Part shown: piece by piece, positions 17,644-25,899 of the stretch | How the letters are laid out: each line of letters starts with the position of its first letter | Position numbering within the stretch: position 1 is the stretch's first letter | Source of the DNA: Deltaproteobacteria bacterium | Lineage (GTDB): Bacteria > Myxococcota_A > Polyangia > Polyangiales > Polyangiaceae | Reading direction: 5' to 3' | DNA: 64,000 nt | Assembly (NCBI GenBank): GCA_016218915.1 | Contig: JACRCQ010000072.1 | Coordinates: 124,001 to 188,000, forward strand | Translations under genes and position numbers: made by a program | The notes under the pieces: generated by a model | What the model was told of the DNA's origin: nothing | The model's database searches: none | Seen by the model: only the letters and a program-made list of their open reading frames with translations

Positions 17644-19659
17644 TCACGGACGTCGGCGCGGCGCAGGCTCCCGCGGCGGGTCCGCTGCGCCTGCAGTGAC
17701 GTTGAACGTCACCCGCGTCGAGTAGAGCCTCGATCGCGGCGTGCCCGAAAGCAGGGCGCCTCGCGACGCCAACAGCTCCTTGTCGATCAGCTCCACCATC
17801 TTCGCTTGCGACTGCTCGCCGTCCGCCCGCTTGCCGTTGATGAAGAACGCAGGCGTGGCGCGGACCATCAAGCGCTGCGCCACTGCGCGGTCTGCTTCCA
17901 CGATCCGTTTGTAGACATGCTCCTCCAGCGCGCGGCGCACACCCATCCGCGGTGCACCTGCCTGCTCCGCCCACTGCAGCATGTCGTCGTCCGTCAGCCT
18001 CCCCTGGTTGACCGTGAGCGTCTCGAACAGCTTCCAGAATGCCATCGGCCCGGACAGCGCCCCGGTCGTCGCCGCAAGCTCGGCCGCATCTTCGGCTTTG
18101 TCGTGCGAGGGGATCGGGAGGTGGCGGACTGCGATCCGCAGGTCTGCGTCGTAGCGCCTTCGCATCGCCTCGAGCACCTCGCGCGCCTGGCGCGTGTGCG
18201 CGCACTGCATGTCCGCGAACACCAGGATCGTGACCAGCGCGTCGCGCGATCCGAGTGTGGGCGTCTCTTTCGCGAGCGGAACCAGCGCAGTGTGATCGTC
18301 GGGGTAGAAGGCGAGCCCCGACGCAGCAGGCGGCTTGAGCGCCGAGCCGGTGGGCGACGGGCTCGCAAGGGGCGGGGGCAGAGGCTCGCTCGAGGGAGCG
18401 GTGCTCGCTGTGGGCTCAGGATCCGGCGTCGGGGCAGGGGACGAAGGAATCAAGGTTGGCGGCGGAGGTGCCGGGTAGATCGGTGGCGCGCTGGCGACAG
18501 GCACCACCGGTGGAGGTACGCGGTGTTGCGCGAGCACGAACACCGTGGCAGCACCGCCGATGAGCAGCAGCACGCCCAGGGCGACCATGGCGTACACGAG
18601 CCATACGGCCGAATCGGCCTTGGGCTGCTCGACAGGCGCAGGGGGCGGAGCGCCCAACGCCGAGCGCTGCGGTCTGGGCATCTCGGCAGCTGGACGGGCC
18701 GGCTCACGCCTGGGCATGGAAATCGGAGGCGACGGCTCGTGCTCGGGTTGGCGCTCGGACCGCGGTGGGCCTGCCGCGGCCGGGGCAGCAACCGCTGCGA
18801 GGAATTCCTTGGGAGAGTGGGTGCGCTCGCGCGGCTGCGGACGCAGCGCTATCTCGAACGCCTTGTCCACGTGGTCCGGCACATCGACCGACAGCGACTT
18901 CGGTGTAGGACGCATCATCGGGTGGTCGATGGCGCGCGCAATGCTGGAGGTGTCGGTCTCGGAGGTGAAGGGACGCCCTGCGAGCAGCTCGCACGCGATC
19001 ATGGCGAGCGCGTAGGTGTCGCTCTCGGCAACGGGCGAGGCTGGCACGATGCCGACCTGCTCTGGCACCCGGCTGCGAGGCGGAACGATGTCACGACCTG
19101 CGCCCGAGCCACCGAGAATGATCGCCAGCTCGCTCAGGCCGAAGCCGGACAGGATGGGTCCGGAGCGTGCCAGGCGGATCGCGCCCGGGTGCAGTGCGCC
19201 GTGTACGAGACCCTGGTCGTGCAGCGTGGTCAAGGCGCCGGCGATCGGCTCGAGGTAGGCAAGCACTTCGCGCAAGCCCATGGGCTGCGAGGATGCGATC
19301 CGGTCCTCTGCGCTCTCGCCTGGGGGGCCGAGGTGGGCGACTGCCAGGAGGCGATCCGAGCCGAGAAGCACAGGTCCGGCCGCTTTGGGCGTGCAGATCG
19401 CAAAGATGCCGACCGTGTGACGGGCAATCCGCTGCACCGCCGAGGCAATGGACGGGTCCTTTTCCGCCGGCAGGGGCACGCCTAGCGCCACGCGCAGGGT
19501 GCACTCCATGCCGTCGGGTTGGCTGGTCGCCGCATAGGTCGCAAGGGCAGCGTCGACGCGGATCAGGGAATCAACCCGCAAGTCCGAAAGGACGGTGGTA
19601 CCGACGAGCGACTGGGGATCCGCGGTCAACATGACAGGCAGGAGGGCAGCATGTTCCAT
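17644..19659 (-). CDS. Pseudokinase - transmembrane - DsbA-like thioredoxin fusion
   Basis: 671 residues from the ATG at 19659; a longer frame to 20460 runs antisense through the next gene and is discarded. Residues about 100-290 have a Ser/Thr kinase C-lobe shape (LVHGALHPGAIRLA, VPEQVG, ESDTYALAMIACELLAGRPF), but the HRD Asp and Lys are replaced (HGALHPGA) and the DFG motif reads SGFG, so this is a pseudokinase. After a Pro-rich segment comes one transmembrane helix (about 352-376), a Pro/Ser-rich linker, and a DsbA/thioredoxin-like domain (about 470-640) with FADMQCAHTR and a cis-Pro loop VRATPAFFING. Only one Cys (486) is present where CxxC is expected. The likely topology is a cytoplasmic pseudokinase and a periplasmic thioredoxin fold. 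Confidence 0.82.
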   Translation of the reverse strand: MEHAALLPVMLTADPQSLVGTTVLSDLRVDSLIRVDAALATYAATSQPDGMECTLRVALGVPLPAEKDPSIASAVQRIARHTVGIFAICTPKAAGPVLLGSDRLLAVAHLGPPGESAEDRIASSQPMGLREVLAYLEPIAGALTTLHDQGLVHGALHPGAIRLARSGPILSGFGLSELAIILGGSGAGRDIVPPRSRVPEQVGIVPASPVAESDTYALAMIACELLAGRPFTSETDTSSIARAIDHPMMRPTPKSLSVDVPDHVDKAFEIALRPQPRERTHSPKEFLAAVAAPAAAGPPRSERQPEHEPSPPISMPRREPARPAAEMPRPQRSALGAPPPAPVEQPKADSAVWLVYAMVALGVLLLIGGAATVFVLAQHRVPPPVVPVASAPPIYPAPPPPTLIPSSPAPTPDPEPTASTAPSSEPLPPPLASPSPTGSALKPPAASGLAFYPDDHTALVPLAKETPTLGSRDALVTILVFADMQCAHTRQAREVLEAMRRRYDADLRIAVRHLPIPSHDKAEDAAELAATTGALSGPMAFWKLFETLTVNQGRLTDDDMLQWAEQAGAPRMGVRRALEEHVYKRIVEADRAVAQRLMVRATPAFFINGKRADGEQSQAKMVELIDKELLASRGALLSGTPRSRLYSTRVTFNVTAGAADPPREPAPRRRP

Positions 19660-19806
19660 TCGGGTGCGCACGACAAGCTCAGGACCGAAATGTCCCTCGG
19701 CCAAGGGGGGCCTGCCGGCCGTTGGACCAGGTGCGTCGAATCTTGTACGATTCCTGGATCCGGGTCGGCATGGCGCCGGCCCTGCCTTGCTTGTCGGGGT
19801 GCGTGG

Positions 19807-20709
19807 ATGAACAGTAGACACTGCCTGGTCGCACTTGCCGTCGCGCTCGTGCCTGTCGCGGTCATGAACGGCATCGCTTGCTCGTCGGGCGATGGCCCCT
19901 CCGCACCGCCGGTCGGATTCGGAACCTGCAACCATCCCGGCTGCGAGGGGTGGGGAGATGCGGCGGACGAGCAAGCCGTGAAGTGGGATGCCAAGGGGCT
20001 GTCGGACGTGGACAAGTGGGACGGTCCGCGCGCGACTGCTACCGGTGCGCTCTGGCACATGACCACTCCGTTGTTCATGCCGCCGCAGATCGAAAAGGAC
20101 GCAGGGGTGTTCACAGCTCCGGCCAAGGTGCGTCTGGTGGCCAACAACTTCGAGTACACCGCGGACTACTATCCGGACGGCGGCTTTACGCTCACCAATG
20201 TTCCGTCCGGGATCCACCGCTTCATTGCAGAGGACATCGACGGACAAAACGACGCGCTCAACACGATGTGGCGGGTGGAGATCGGCGACACGAACAACCT
20301 GCAGATCGGCGTCACGCAGAAATCCGAGTTCGAAAAGATACTGGCCTCGGTTGATCCGCCGCTGACCTTTGATCCGACCAAGGCTCACATCCTCGCCACG
20401 ATCATCCGATCGTCGGCTGACCTGACCGGGGTTTCGGGCGTGAGGATGGGGACTCCTCACCCCGCGGAAGCAGTGTTGTACGAGGCCGAGGACGGCACGC
20501 CGAACAAGTGGGTACGGGATCAGGAGTCGGGCACCGGGCCCAACGGCATTGCCATCATCGTCAACATGGACGCGAGCCCCTACCCGGGGGACGCGGTCAA
20601 GATCAAGTACAGCAAGCCGGGCAACGTGGGCGAGACGCCGGATACCTTCTTCGTGTGCCAGGGTGCCGTGTCCCGGGCGTTCTGGTGGGAAGCCTGGACC
20701 CCGCAGTAG
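19807..20709 (+). CDS. Predicted surface lipoprotein
   Basis: 300 residues from the ATG at 19807 with a lipoprotein signal (LVPVAVMNGIACSSGDGP, Cys about 25). The mature protein has a Cys-containing start (GTCNHPGCEGWG) and a middle region with beta-strand character, FEYTADYYPDGGFTLTNVPSGIHRFIAED, resembling a carboxypeptidase-regulatory-like (peptidase-associated) fold. The end reads DTFFVCQGAVSRAFWWEAWTPQ. I do not recognise a named family. Divergent from the pseudokinase gene with 147 bp between starts. Confidence 0.78.
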   Translation: MNSRHCLVALAVALVPVAVMNGIACSSGDGPSAPPVGFGTCNHPGCEGWGDAADEQAVKWDAKGLSDVDKWDGPRATATGALWHMTTPLFMPPQIEKDAGVFTAPAKVRLVANNFEYTADYYPDGGFTLTNVPSGIHRFIAEDIDGQNDALNTMWRVEIGDTNNLQIGVTQKSEFEKILASVDPPLTFDPTKAHILATIIRSSADLTGVSGVRMGTPHPAEAVLYEAEDGTPNKWVRDQESGTGPNGIAIIVNMDASPYPGDAVKIKYSKPGNVGETPDTFFVCQGAVSRAFWWEAWTPQ

Positions 20710-20721
20710 CGATCAGGGGGG

Positions 20722-21258
20722 TCACCCCTTCGCCTTCTCGTTCAGGTATCGCTCCAGCCCCTTGCTCACGTCGAGAAGGTTCTTGCTGATCGTCTTGACA
20801 AGGAACTCTTCCACCGCGCGTCCCACCTTGCCCGCGAGCAGCCTCGGCACTCCCTTGATCTTCGCTGCATCGATGGTCAGGTCGCCGCGGATCTCCAGCC
20901 GCGTTCCCCCATCGACCTCGAAGTAGCGATTCATCCCCTGGCTGGTCACCGCCTCTGTGAAGGCGTGCGTTTCGGTGCGCCAGTCGCACTCGAACGCGTC
21001 CTGCCGCCACGTAGCGTAGTCGGTCCATGCGAGCATCGACTCGCTGAGGAAGGCGCGCGCCACGGTCGGGATGTCGCCGCCGCCGCGCCAGACGTTGACG
21101 AACTTGACGACGTCCCCTTCCTGCTCGCGCTTCTTGATCTCGATGCCGCGGATGTTGGGCAGATAGGGCAGAAGCTCCGGGAGCTTGTCGCGGTAGGTCT
21201 CGTACACGAGCTTGCGCGGGTGGTGGATGATCGCGTCGCAGGAGATTTGCATGGTCAT
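20722..21258 (-). CDS. SRPBCC-fold protein, DUF2505-like
   Basis: 178 residues. Opening with MQISCDAIIHHPRKLVYETYRDKLPELLPYLPN it shows the beginning of a START/SRPBCC hydrophobic-ligand fold, with the central beta strands VVKFVNVWRGGG and the terminal amphipathic helix (IDAAKIKGVPRLLAGKVGRAVEEFLVKTIS). DUF2505 proteins share this layout. No signal peptide, so cytoplasmic. The ligand is unknown. The two genes flanking it are both on the plus strand and the gene lacks an obvious operon partner. Convergent with the 19807 gene, 13 bp apart. Confidence 0.82.
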   Translation of the reverse strand: MTMQISCDAIIHHPRKLVYETYRDKLPELLPYLPNIRGIEIKKREQEGDVVKFVNVWRGGGDIPTVARAFLSESMLAWTDYATWRQDAFECDWRTETHAFTEAVTSQGMNRYFEVDGGTRLEIRGDLTIDAAKIKGVPRLLAGKVGRAVEEFLVKTISKNLLDVSKGLERYLNEKAKG

Positions 21259-21375
21259 GATCTAAAACAGGGACCCCGAATGTGGAACAAGAATCAGGCC
21301 GACGCCTGGAGGGCTCGCGCCAGAGACTGCCTCTGATTTCCGAATGGAACTCGTGGTACGCTGGCGGTCACGCCC

Positions 21376-21744
21376 ATGAGTCCGACCCTTCTGCAACGCC
21401 TGCGATCCCTTGCCACCGACCACGAAGGGAGCCTCGCTCTCATCGGGGCCACGCTGCCGATCGGATGCGCAACAAGCGGTTCGATGGAACCGCCGCGCCC
21501 TGTCGACCCTCCGACCCCGGCCATGGAACCTCAAGATGCGGGCAGCGATTCGCTTGCCGAGATGTTCCGCGACGGGTCGCCCGAGGAGGTGGCGGCAGCA
21601 CTGGAGGCCAGAGTGAATGCCAGTGCCGACGCGTCGGCTGCGGATGCGGCGACGCCGCGCGGGGCAAGCACTTCGCCGCCGCGCCCTCGACCCAAACCGG
21701 ATCCCGCTCTTCCCGCCCCTTTGTACAAGGGTGTGTCTTTCTAG
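21376..21744 (+). CDS. Short Pro/Ala-rich protein, possible lipoprotein
   Basis: 122 residues. A moderately hydrophobic segment LALIGATLPIGCATSG could be a weak lipobox, but the preceding 20 residues contain charged residues (RSLATDHEG) and make a poor signal peptide. The rest is Pro/Ala/Ser-rich and ends PLYKGVSF. No Shine-Dalgarno is obvious. It lies 21 bp before the beta-helix lipoprotein on the same strand, so it may be a short co-transcribed gene. The existence of the protein is uncertain. Confidence 0.45.
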   Translation: MSPTLLQRLRSLATDHEGSLALIGATLPIGCATSGSMEPPRPVDPPTPAMEPQDAGSDSLAEMFRDGSPEEVAAALEARVNASADASAADAATPRGASTSPPRPRPKPDPALPAPLYKGVSF

Positions 21745-21765
21745 CCGTTCGCTCTGGAGGCTCCC

Positions 21766-24324
21766 ATGTCGCGTGGTCCGATGAAGGCTCCCTGGGTGAG
21801 TGCTTGCGGCCTGCTGGCAGCTCTGCTGATCGGCTGCTCGAGCGATTCCGCGTCCGAGCCACCCGCCTGCGGCGCCGGAGCGTGCGCAGATGGCGGCGCT
21901 GATGCGCTGTCCGACGGATCGAGCGGGGGTGACGCGAAGGATGGCGTTGCGCCGGATTCCGCGGTGGATGCAAAGGACTCCGGCGTGGTGGTCAAGTACG
22001 GCGCAGAGCTGTTCGTGGCGCTGGACGGCAACGACGGGAATCCTGGCACCAAGGCGCAACCGTTTGCGACCCTGGAGCGGGCGCGCAAGGCAGTGCGCGA
22101 CATGAAGGCAGGGCCAGGGCTTCCCGCAGATGGCGTGGTGGTGTGGCTCCGTGGTGGAAGATTCCTGCGCTCGGAAACGTTCGCCCTGAGGGCGGAAGAC
22201 TCGGGCGAGCCGGGCAAGCCGGTGGTCTACCGTGGCTACCCGGGCGAGCAAGCCAGGCTCGTTGGCGGCAAGCTCGTGGAGCCAGGGTGGTTCACCCAGG
22301 TCGACAGCACTTCGCCTGTGTGGAGCCGGCTCGACCCATCGGCGCAGGGAAAGCTGATGCAGGTCGACCTTCCTGCGCATGGGATCACCGATCTGGGCGA
22401 GCTCAAGACTCGAGGCTTTGCGCCCAACCAGCTGGCCGCGCTGGAGCTGTTCTTCAACCAGGCGCCCATGACCTTGGCGCGCTGGCCGGACGTCGATGTC
22501 ACCGAAGGCGTTCCAACGCCTCAGGACGACACGGTGACGCTGTACGGCAATCCGGGACCTGACGTGACCGGTGTCTATGCCAAGAGCGGGACCTCGGACA
22601 ACGTGAATTCCTACCAGCGTCAGGGGCTCGTGGGAGGCAAGCAATTCAATCTCTACCGGTACAACTGGGACTACAACGGCTCAAATCATACAGCCTGGTT
22701 CGTCACCACGACCGCGAGCGGATACCCCAATGACAACGATCCCTGGTGGTACCGGTACGCGGACGGGTTCGGGACGATGGAAGGGTCGAACGGCGCGACC
22801 GGGGAGATCAACATGAACAACCCGGTGGCGATCAACCACGGGTTCGCGTCGATCGCTGCCGCGCCTTCGGATACCACCTTCCAGTATGCAGGGACGAGGC
22901 CCGAGCGGTGGGGCCAGGCGTCCGAGGTCTGGCTTCATGGGTACTGGAAGTACATGTGGGCTGACCTGCACGTGAAGGCAGCGTCGATTGACGTCGGCAC
23001 CAAGACGATCTCGCTGGCCGAGGTTCCGGGGTACGGGATCGCTGCGGCGCAGCCCTGGTATGCGGAGAATCTCGTGGAGGAGATCACGACGGCTGGCGAG
23101 TGGATGGTGGAGCGCCCGAGCGGCATGCTCTACTTCTGGCCGCCGGCCGACCTTGCAGCAGGCGAGACGATCGTCTCGACGCTGACCACGCCCCTGGTCG
23201 AGATCAAGGACGCGTCCTATGTGATTGTGCAGGATCTGGTGCTGGAGGCGGGACGCGGGGATCTGCTGAGCATCGAGGGCGGGGATCACGACAGCGTGGT
23301 GGGGTGCGTGCTGCGCAATGCAGGAAATGCGGGGGCAGCCGTGTCTGGCAGCACGAACGGCCTGGAGCGGTGCGAGGTCGTGGACACGGGCGACGAGGGG
23401 GTAAGGCTTTCGGGCGGGGATCGCGCGAGCCTGCTCAAGGCGCAGAACTTCGTGAGGAACAGCCACCTCCATCGGTTCGGACGGTGGTCCTGGACCTACA
23501 ACCCTGGCGTGCTGATGAGCGGGGCCGGCCACGTGGTGGCGCACAACGTGTTCGACACCGCGCCCCACACTGCGATTCTCTACACGGGCAACGAGCACCT
23601 GATCGAGTACAACGTGATTCACGACGTCTGCAGGTACTCGAGCGATGCAGGGGCGATCTACACCGGGCGCGACTGGGGGTACCGTGGCAACCAGATCCGG
23701 TACAACTTCATCCACGACATCCAGACGTGGTTCGACGGCTATGGCGTGAACGGGGTGTATCTCGACGACTGCGTGAGCGGCAACCACGTATTCGGCAATG
23801 TGCTGTACAAGATCACGGGCCAGGCGATCCTCAATGGGGGAGGTCGCGACAACATCCTGGAGAACAACATCCTGGCGCGCAACGGCAACGGGCTGTACGG
23901 GGACAGCCGCGGGCTGCAGTACATCGACAACACGCCAGGCAGCAGCTGGAACCTGCTGGAGCGTCTCACCTACGACGGGATCCAGTACCAGCAGGCGCCG
24001 TGGTCCACTGCATATCCGAAGCTCGCGGCGATTCCCAACGACTGGGCGCAGGTCAGCGATCCGAACCAGCAGTGGCGTTATCCGCAGGGGTGCGTGTTCT
24101 CGCGCAACGCTGGATTTGCCAACACCAACTTCACGGTGGAGTCGGACTACGGCGGAACGGGGACCTTCGACAAGTACGAATCCATGGTCGACAATCTCGC
24201 GGACCAGGACCCGATGTTCGTGGACGAGGCGGCCCTGAACCTGAACCTGAAGCCTGGGTCGCCTGTGCTGGCGATTCCTGGGTTCCAGCCCATTCCGTTC
24301 GATCAGATCGGCATCGAGCCTTGA
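21766..24324 (+). CDS. Right-handed beta-helix surface lipoprotein
   Basis: 852 residues from the ATG with GGAGG ahead of it. A lipoprotein signal (ACGLLAALLIGCSSDS, Cys about 25) is followed by an Asp/Gly/Ala-rich linker and then FVALDGNDGNPGTKAQPFATLERARKAV, the typical entry into a DUF1565/beta-helix region seen in pectate-lyase-like and polysaccharide-degrading enzymes. Coils of a parallel beta-helix are visible around residues 480-720 (for example ASYVIVQDLVLEAGRGD, NHVFGNVLYKITGQAILNGGG, NILENNILARNGNGLYGD). Probably a polysaccharide-binding or -degrading surface protein; no catalytic residues can be assigned by eye. Confidence 0.85.
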   Translation: MSRGPMKAPWVSACGLLAALLIGCSSDSASEPPACGAGACADGGADALSDGSSGGDAKDGVAPDSAVDAKDSGVVVKYGAELFVALDGNDGNPGTKAQPFATLERARKAVRDMKAGPGLPADGVVVWLRGGRFLRSETFALRAEDSGEPGKPVVYRGYPGEQARLVGGKLVEPGWFTQVDSTSPVWSRLDPSAQGKLMQVDLPAHGITDLGELKTRGFAPNQLAALELFFNQAPMTLARWPDVDVTEGVPTPQDDTVTLYGNPGPDVTGVYAKSGTSDNVNSYQRQGLVGGKQFNLYRYNWDYNGSNHTAWFVTTTASGYPNDNDPWWYRYADGFGTMEGSNGATGEINMNNPVAINHGFASIAAAPSDTTFQYAGTRPERWGQASEVWLHGYWKYMWADLHVKAASIDVGTKTISLAEVPGYGIAAAQPWYAENLVEEITTAGEWMVERPSGMLYFWPPADLAAGETIVSTLTTPLVEIKDASYVIVQDLVLEAGRGDLLSIEGGDHDSVVGCVLRNAGNAGAAVSGSTNGLERCEVVDTGDEGVRLSGGDRASLLKAQNFVRNSHLHRFGRWSWTYNPGVLMSGAGHVVAHNVFDTAPHTAILYTGNEHLIEYNVIHDVCRYSSDAGAIYTGRDWGYRGNQIRYNFIHDIQTWFDGYGVNGVYLDDCVSGNHVFGNVLYKITGQAILNGGGRDNILENNILARNGNGLYGDSRGLQYIDNTPGSSWNLLERLTYDGIQYQQAPWSTAYPKLAAIPNDWAQVSDPNQQWRYPQGCVFSRNAGFANTNFTVESDYGGTGTFDKYESMVDNLADQDPMFVDEAALNLNLKPGSPVLAIPGFQPIPFDQIGIEP

Positions 24325-24365
24325 GGGAGGTTACGGGCTGCAGGCGGCTACAGGCTACAGGCCAA

Positions 24366-24498
24366 CCCTTTCAAGGTGCCAAATCGGCGTCGCAGAGACG
24401 CGGCGGTGCCGCGTCTTGCGCAATGTTGCCCCGCGTTACCGCTGCGTCTCGATGGCACGCTTGTTGGCAGAATCGCGGAGAAGGTCACCTTGAAAGGG
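24366..24498. repeat. MITE-like element with 13-bp terminal inverted repeats
   Basis: The ends are ccctttcaaggtg (24366-24378) and its perfect reverse complement caccttgaaaggg (24486-24498). Inside, 24396-24416 forms a perfect 9-bp stem with a 3-nt loop (core cggcggtgccg). A copy of the ctacaggctacag 13-mer lies just outside each end. No flanking target-site duplication was identified beyond these. Confidence 0.5.
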
Positions 24499-24570
24499 CT
24501 GGGCTACAGGCTACAGGCTGCCGGGAGTCTAAACGCTATTGGCGGATCACTTGCGACTCAAGCCTCCGCG

Positions 24571-24731
24571 GATGTTCCATCCCCGGCACCGTGTCGGATC
24601 GACAGCCCCCGAATGGGGGCTTGGCTAACCGCGCAGCGGACTTGCATCAGCTGCCGGCCCTTCAGCCGGCTGCGTCAACGATGGCCTTTGCGTGTCTTGA
24701 ACTACAACCCCGGCCAGCAGCCGTATCCGGC
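24571..24731. repeat. Direct repeat copy A (161 bp)
   Basis: From gatgttccatccccggcacc to ccgtatccggc. It is identical to copy B (24783-24951) except for one substitution (T at 24662 against C) and an 8-bp duplication in B. It contains an internal gccggc-ccttca-gccggc hairpin. Confidence 0.85.
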
Positions 24732-24782
24732 GCAAGCTCCACCGACCGCGACGCAGCCGGACCCAATTCTACAGGCTACAGT

Positions 24783-24951
24783 GATGTTCCATCCCCGGCA
24801 CCGTGTCGGATCGACAGCCCCCGAATGGCCGAATGGGGGCTTGGCTAACCGCGCAGCGGACTTGCATCAGCTGCCGGCCCTCCAGCCGGCTGCGTCAACG
24901 ATGGCCTTTGCGTGTCTTGAACTACAACCCCGGCCAGCAGCCGTATCCGGC
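24783..24951. repeat. Direct repeat copy B (169 bp)
   Basis: The second copy, 8 bp longer through a local duplication (cgaatggccgaatggggg in place of cgaatggggg). The near identity over 160 bp outside genes implies recent duplication or a mobile or amplified non-coding unit. Confidence 0.85.
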
Positions 24952-24985
24952 TCCCGGAACATGGTAGACCGATGAGCCATTCACG

Positions 24986-25879
24986 ATGAAGCGCGTCGCG
25001 CTCTTTGCCATGCTCGCCGCGTGCGGTGGCTCCGGTGCCGCAGCGCCGATGCCTGCGGTGGAAGCGCAGCCTGTGCCCCTCGGCTCTGCTGTCAGCCCAG
25101 CGCCTGGCTCGTCCGCCGACGCAGCAGCCGTGGTGGACGCGGCACCACCCTCTTCCGATGCGTCCGCTGCGGTGCGACGCGCTCACGCGGATGGCCCTTC
25201 CGGCAGCGTGGAGATCGTCATCTGCTCCACCCACCGGGGCAAATCGCTCGGTCTCGAGATCGGCCCCAAGCAGGGCACATCGCGGCGAGCGACGCTCGGC
25301 GAAGCCAGTGCGATGACGCCCGACGAGAGCATTCGATTCGTGGACGTCGACCACGACGGCCTTCCAGACCCGGTCATCGCGAATCTGCCGGGTCCGGGCG
25401 ACCCCAAGCCCCTGGTGCCGGCTGTGGTCTATCTCACGGGCGAAAGTCGTGGCTCAGTGCTGGATTGCGGCGACTGGCTCCCGCCGGATCGAGGAAGCGA
25501 CGGCTTCATGGTGGGCGCGCGCACGCTCGACGAGGCAGCGTCGGCGCTGGCAGCGATCCCTCACCAGTGGGTCACCGACAAGCAGGCCTGCGCGTTCGTG
25601 GACGCGCGCGGCTCGCGGTCCAGCAGGATCTACGGCTATCCCGGATCGAACGGCATGCTCGAGCATCGCAGCACGCAGCCGGACGCGATCCTCAGCTGCC
25701 GCGCGAAGGTGCCTGATGGGAACGGTTTGCTGCGCCCGGTCATGCAGTGCGACAAGTTCCGGCCTTATTGCGAATTCGGGCTCGCATCCGGGGGCACGAT
25801 GGTCCCGCCGTACGAGCGACGCTACTGGTTTGATGTGACTGCAGGGAAGCTGATCGTGGTTGGGGTTCCGGAGCACTGA
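24986..25879 (+). CDS. Predicted lipoprotein
   Basis: 297 residues with a very short lipoprotein signal (MKRVALFAMLAACGGSG, Cys13) and an Ala/Pro/Ser linker to about residue 65. The mature domain contains IRFVDVDHDGLPDPVIANLPG, an FG-GAP/EF-hand-like calcium loop (DVDHDGLPD), and seven or so Cys in the C-terminal half. The family is unrecognised. It follows the repeat island and is convergent with the DUF1015 gene (20 bp). Confidence 0.78.
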   Translation: MKRVALFAMLAACGGSGAAAPMPAVEAQPVPLGSAVSPAPGSSADAAAVVDAAPPSSDASAAVRRAHADGPSGSVEIVICSTHRGKSLGLEIGPKQGTSRRATLGEASAMTPDESIRFVDVDHDGLPDPVIANLPGPGDPKPLVPAVVYLTGESRGSVLDCGDWLPPDRGSDGFMVGARTLDEAASALAAIPHQWVTDKQACAFVDARGSRSSRIYGYPGSNGMLEHRSTQPDAILSCRAKVPDGNGLLRPVMQCDKFRPYCEFGLASGGTMVPPYERRYWFDVTAGKLIVVGVPEH

Positions 25880-25899
25880 GGCATGAAGCGAAGCTGCTG

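Larger units (their letters stand above)
24325..24985. other. Repeat-rich intergenic island (about 660 bp, no gene)
   Basis: No convincing coding frame. It holds three copies of a 13-mer (ctacaggctacag at 24348, 24504 and 24769), an inverted-repeat element (24366-24498), and two nearly identical direct repeats (24571-24731 and 24783-24951). The longest open frame across it simply reads through both repeat copies, giving the same peptide twice, and lacks a ribosome site. Confidence 0.8.

Noticed and set aside
19660..20460. Upstream extension of the pseudokinase fusion
   Set aside because: It runs antisense through the lipoprotein gene 19807-20709 and shows no domain.
24376..24975. Open frame across the repeat island
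   Set aside because: It reads the two direct repeats giving the same peptide twice, without a ribosome site or recognisable domain.
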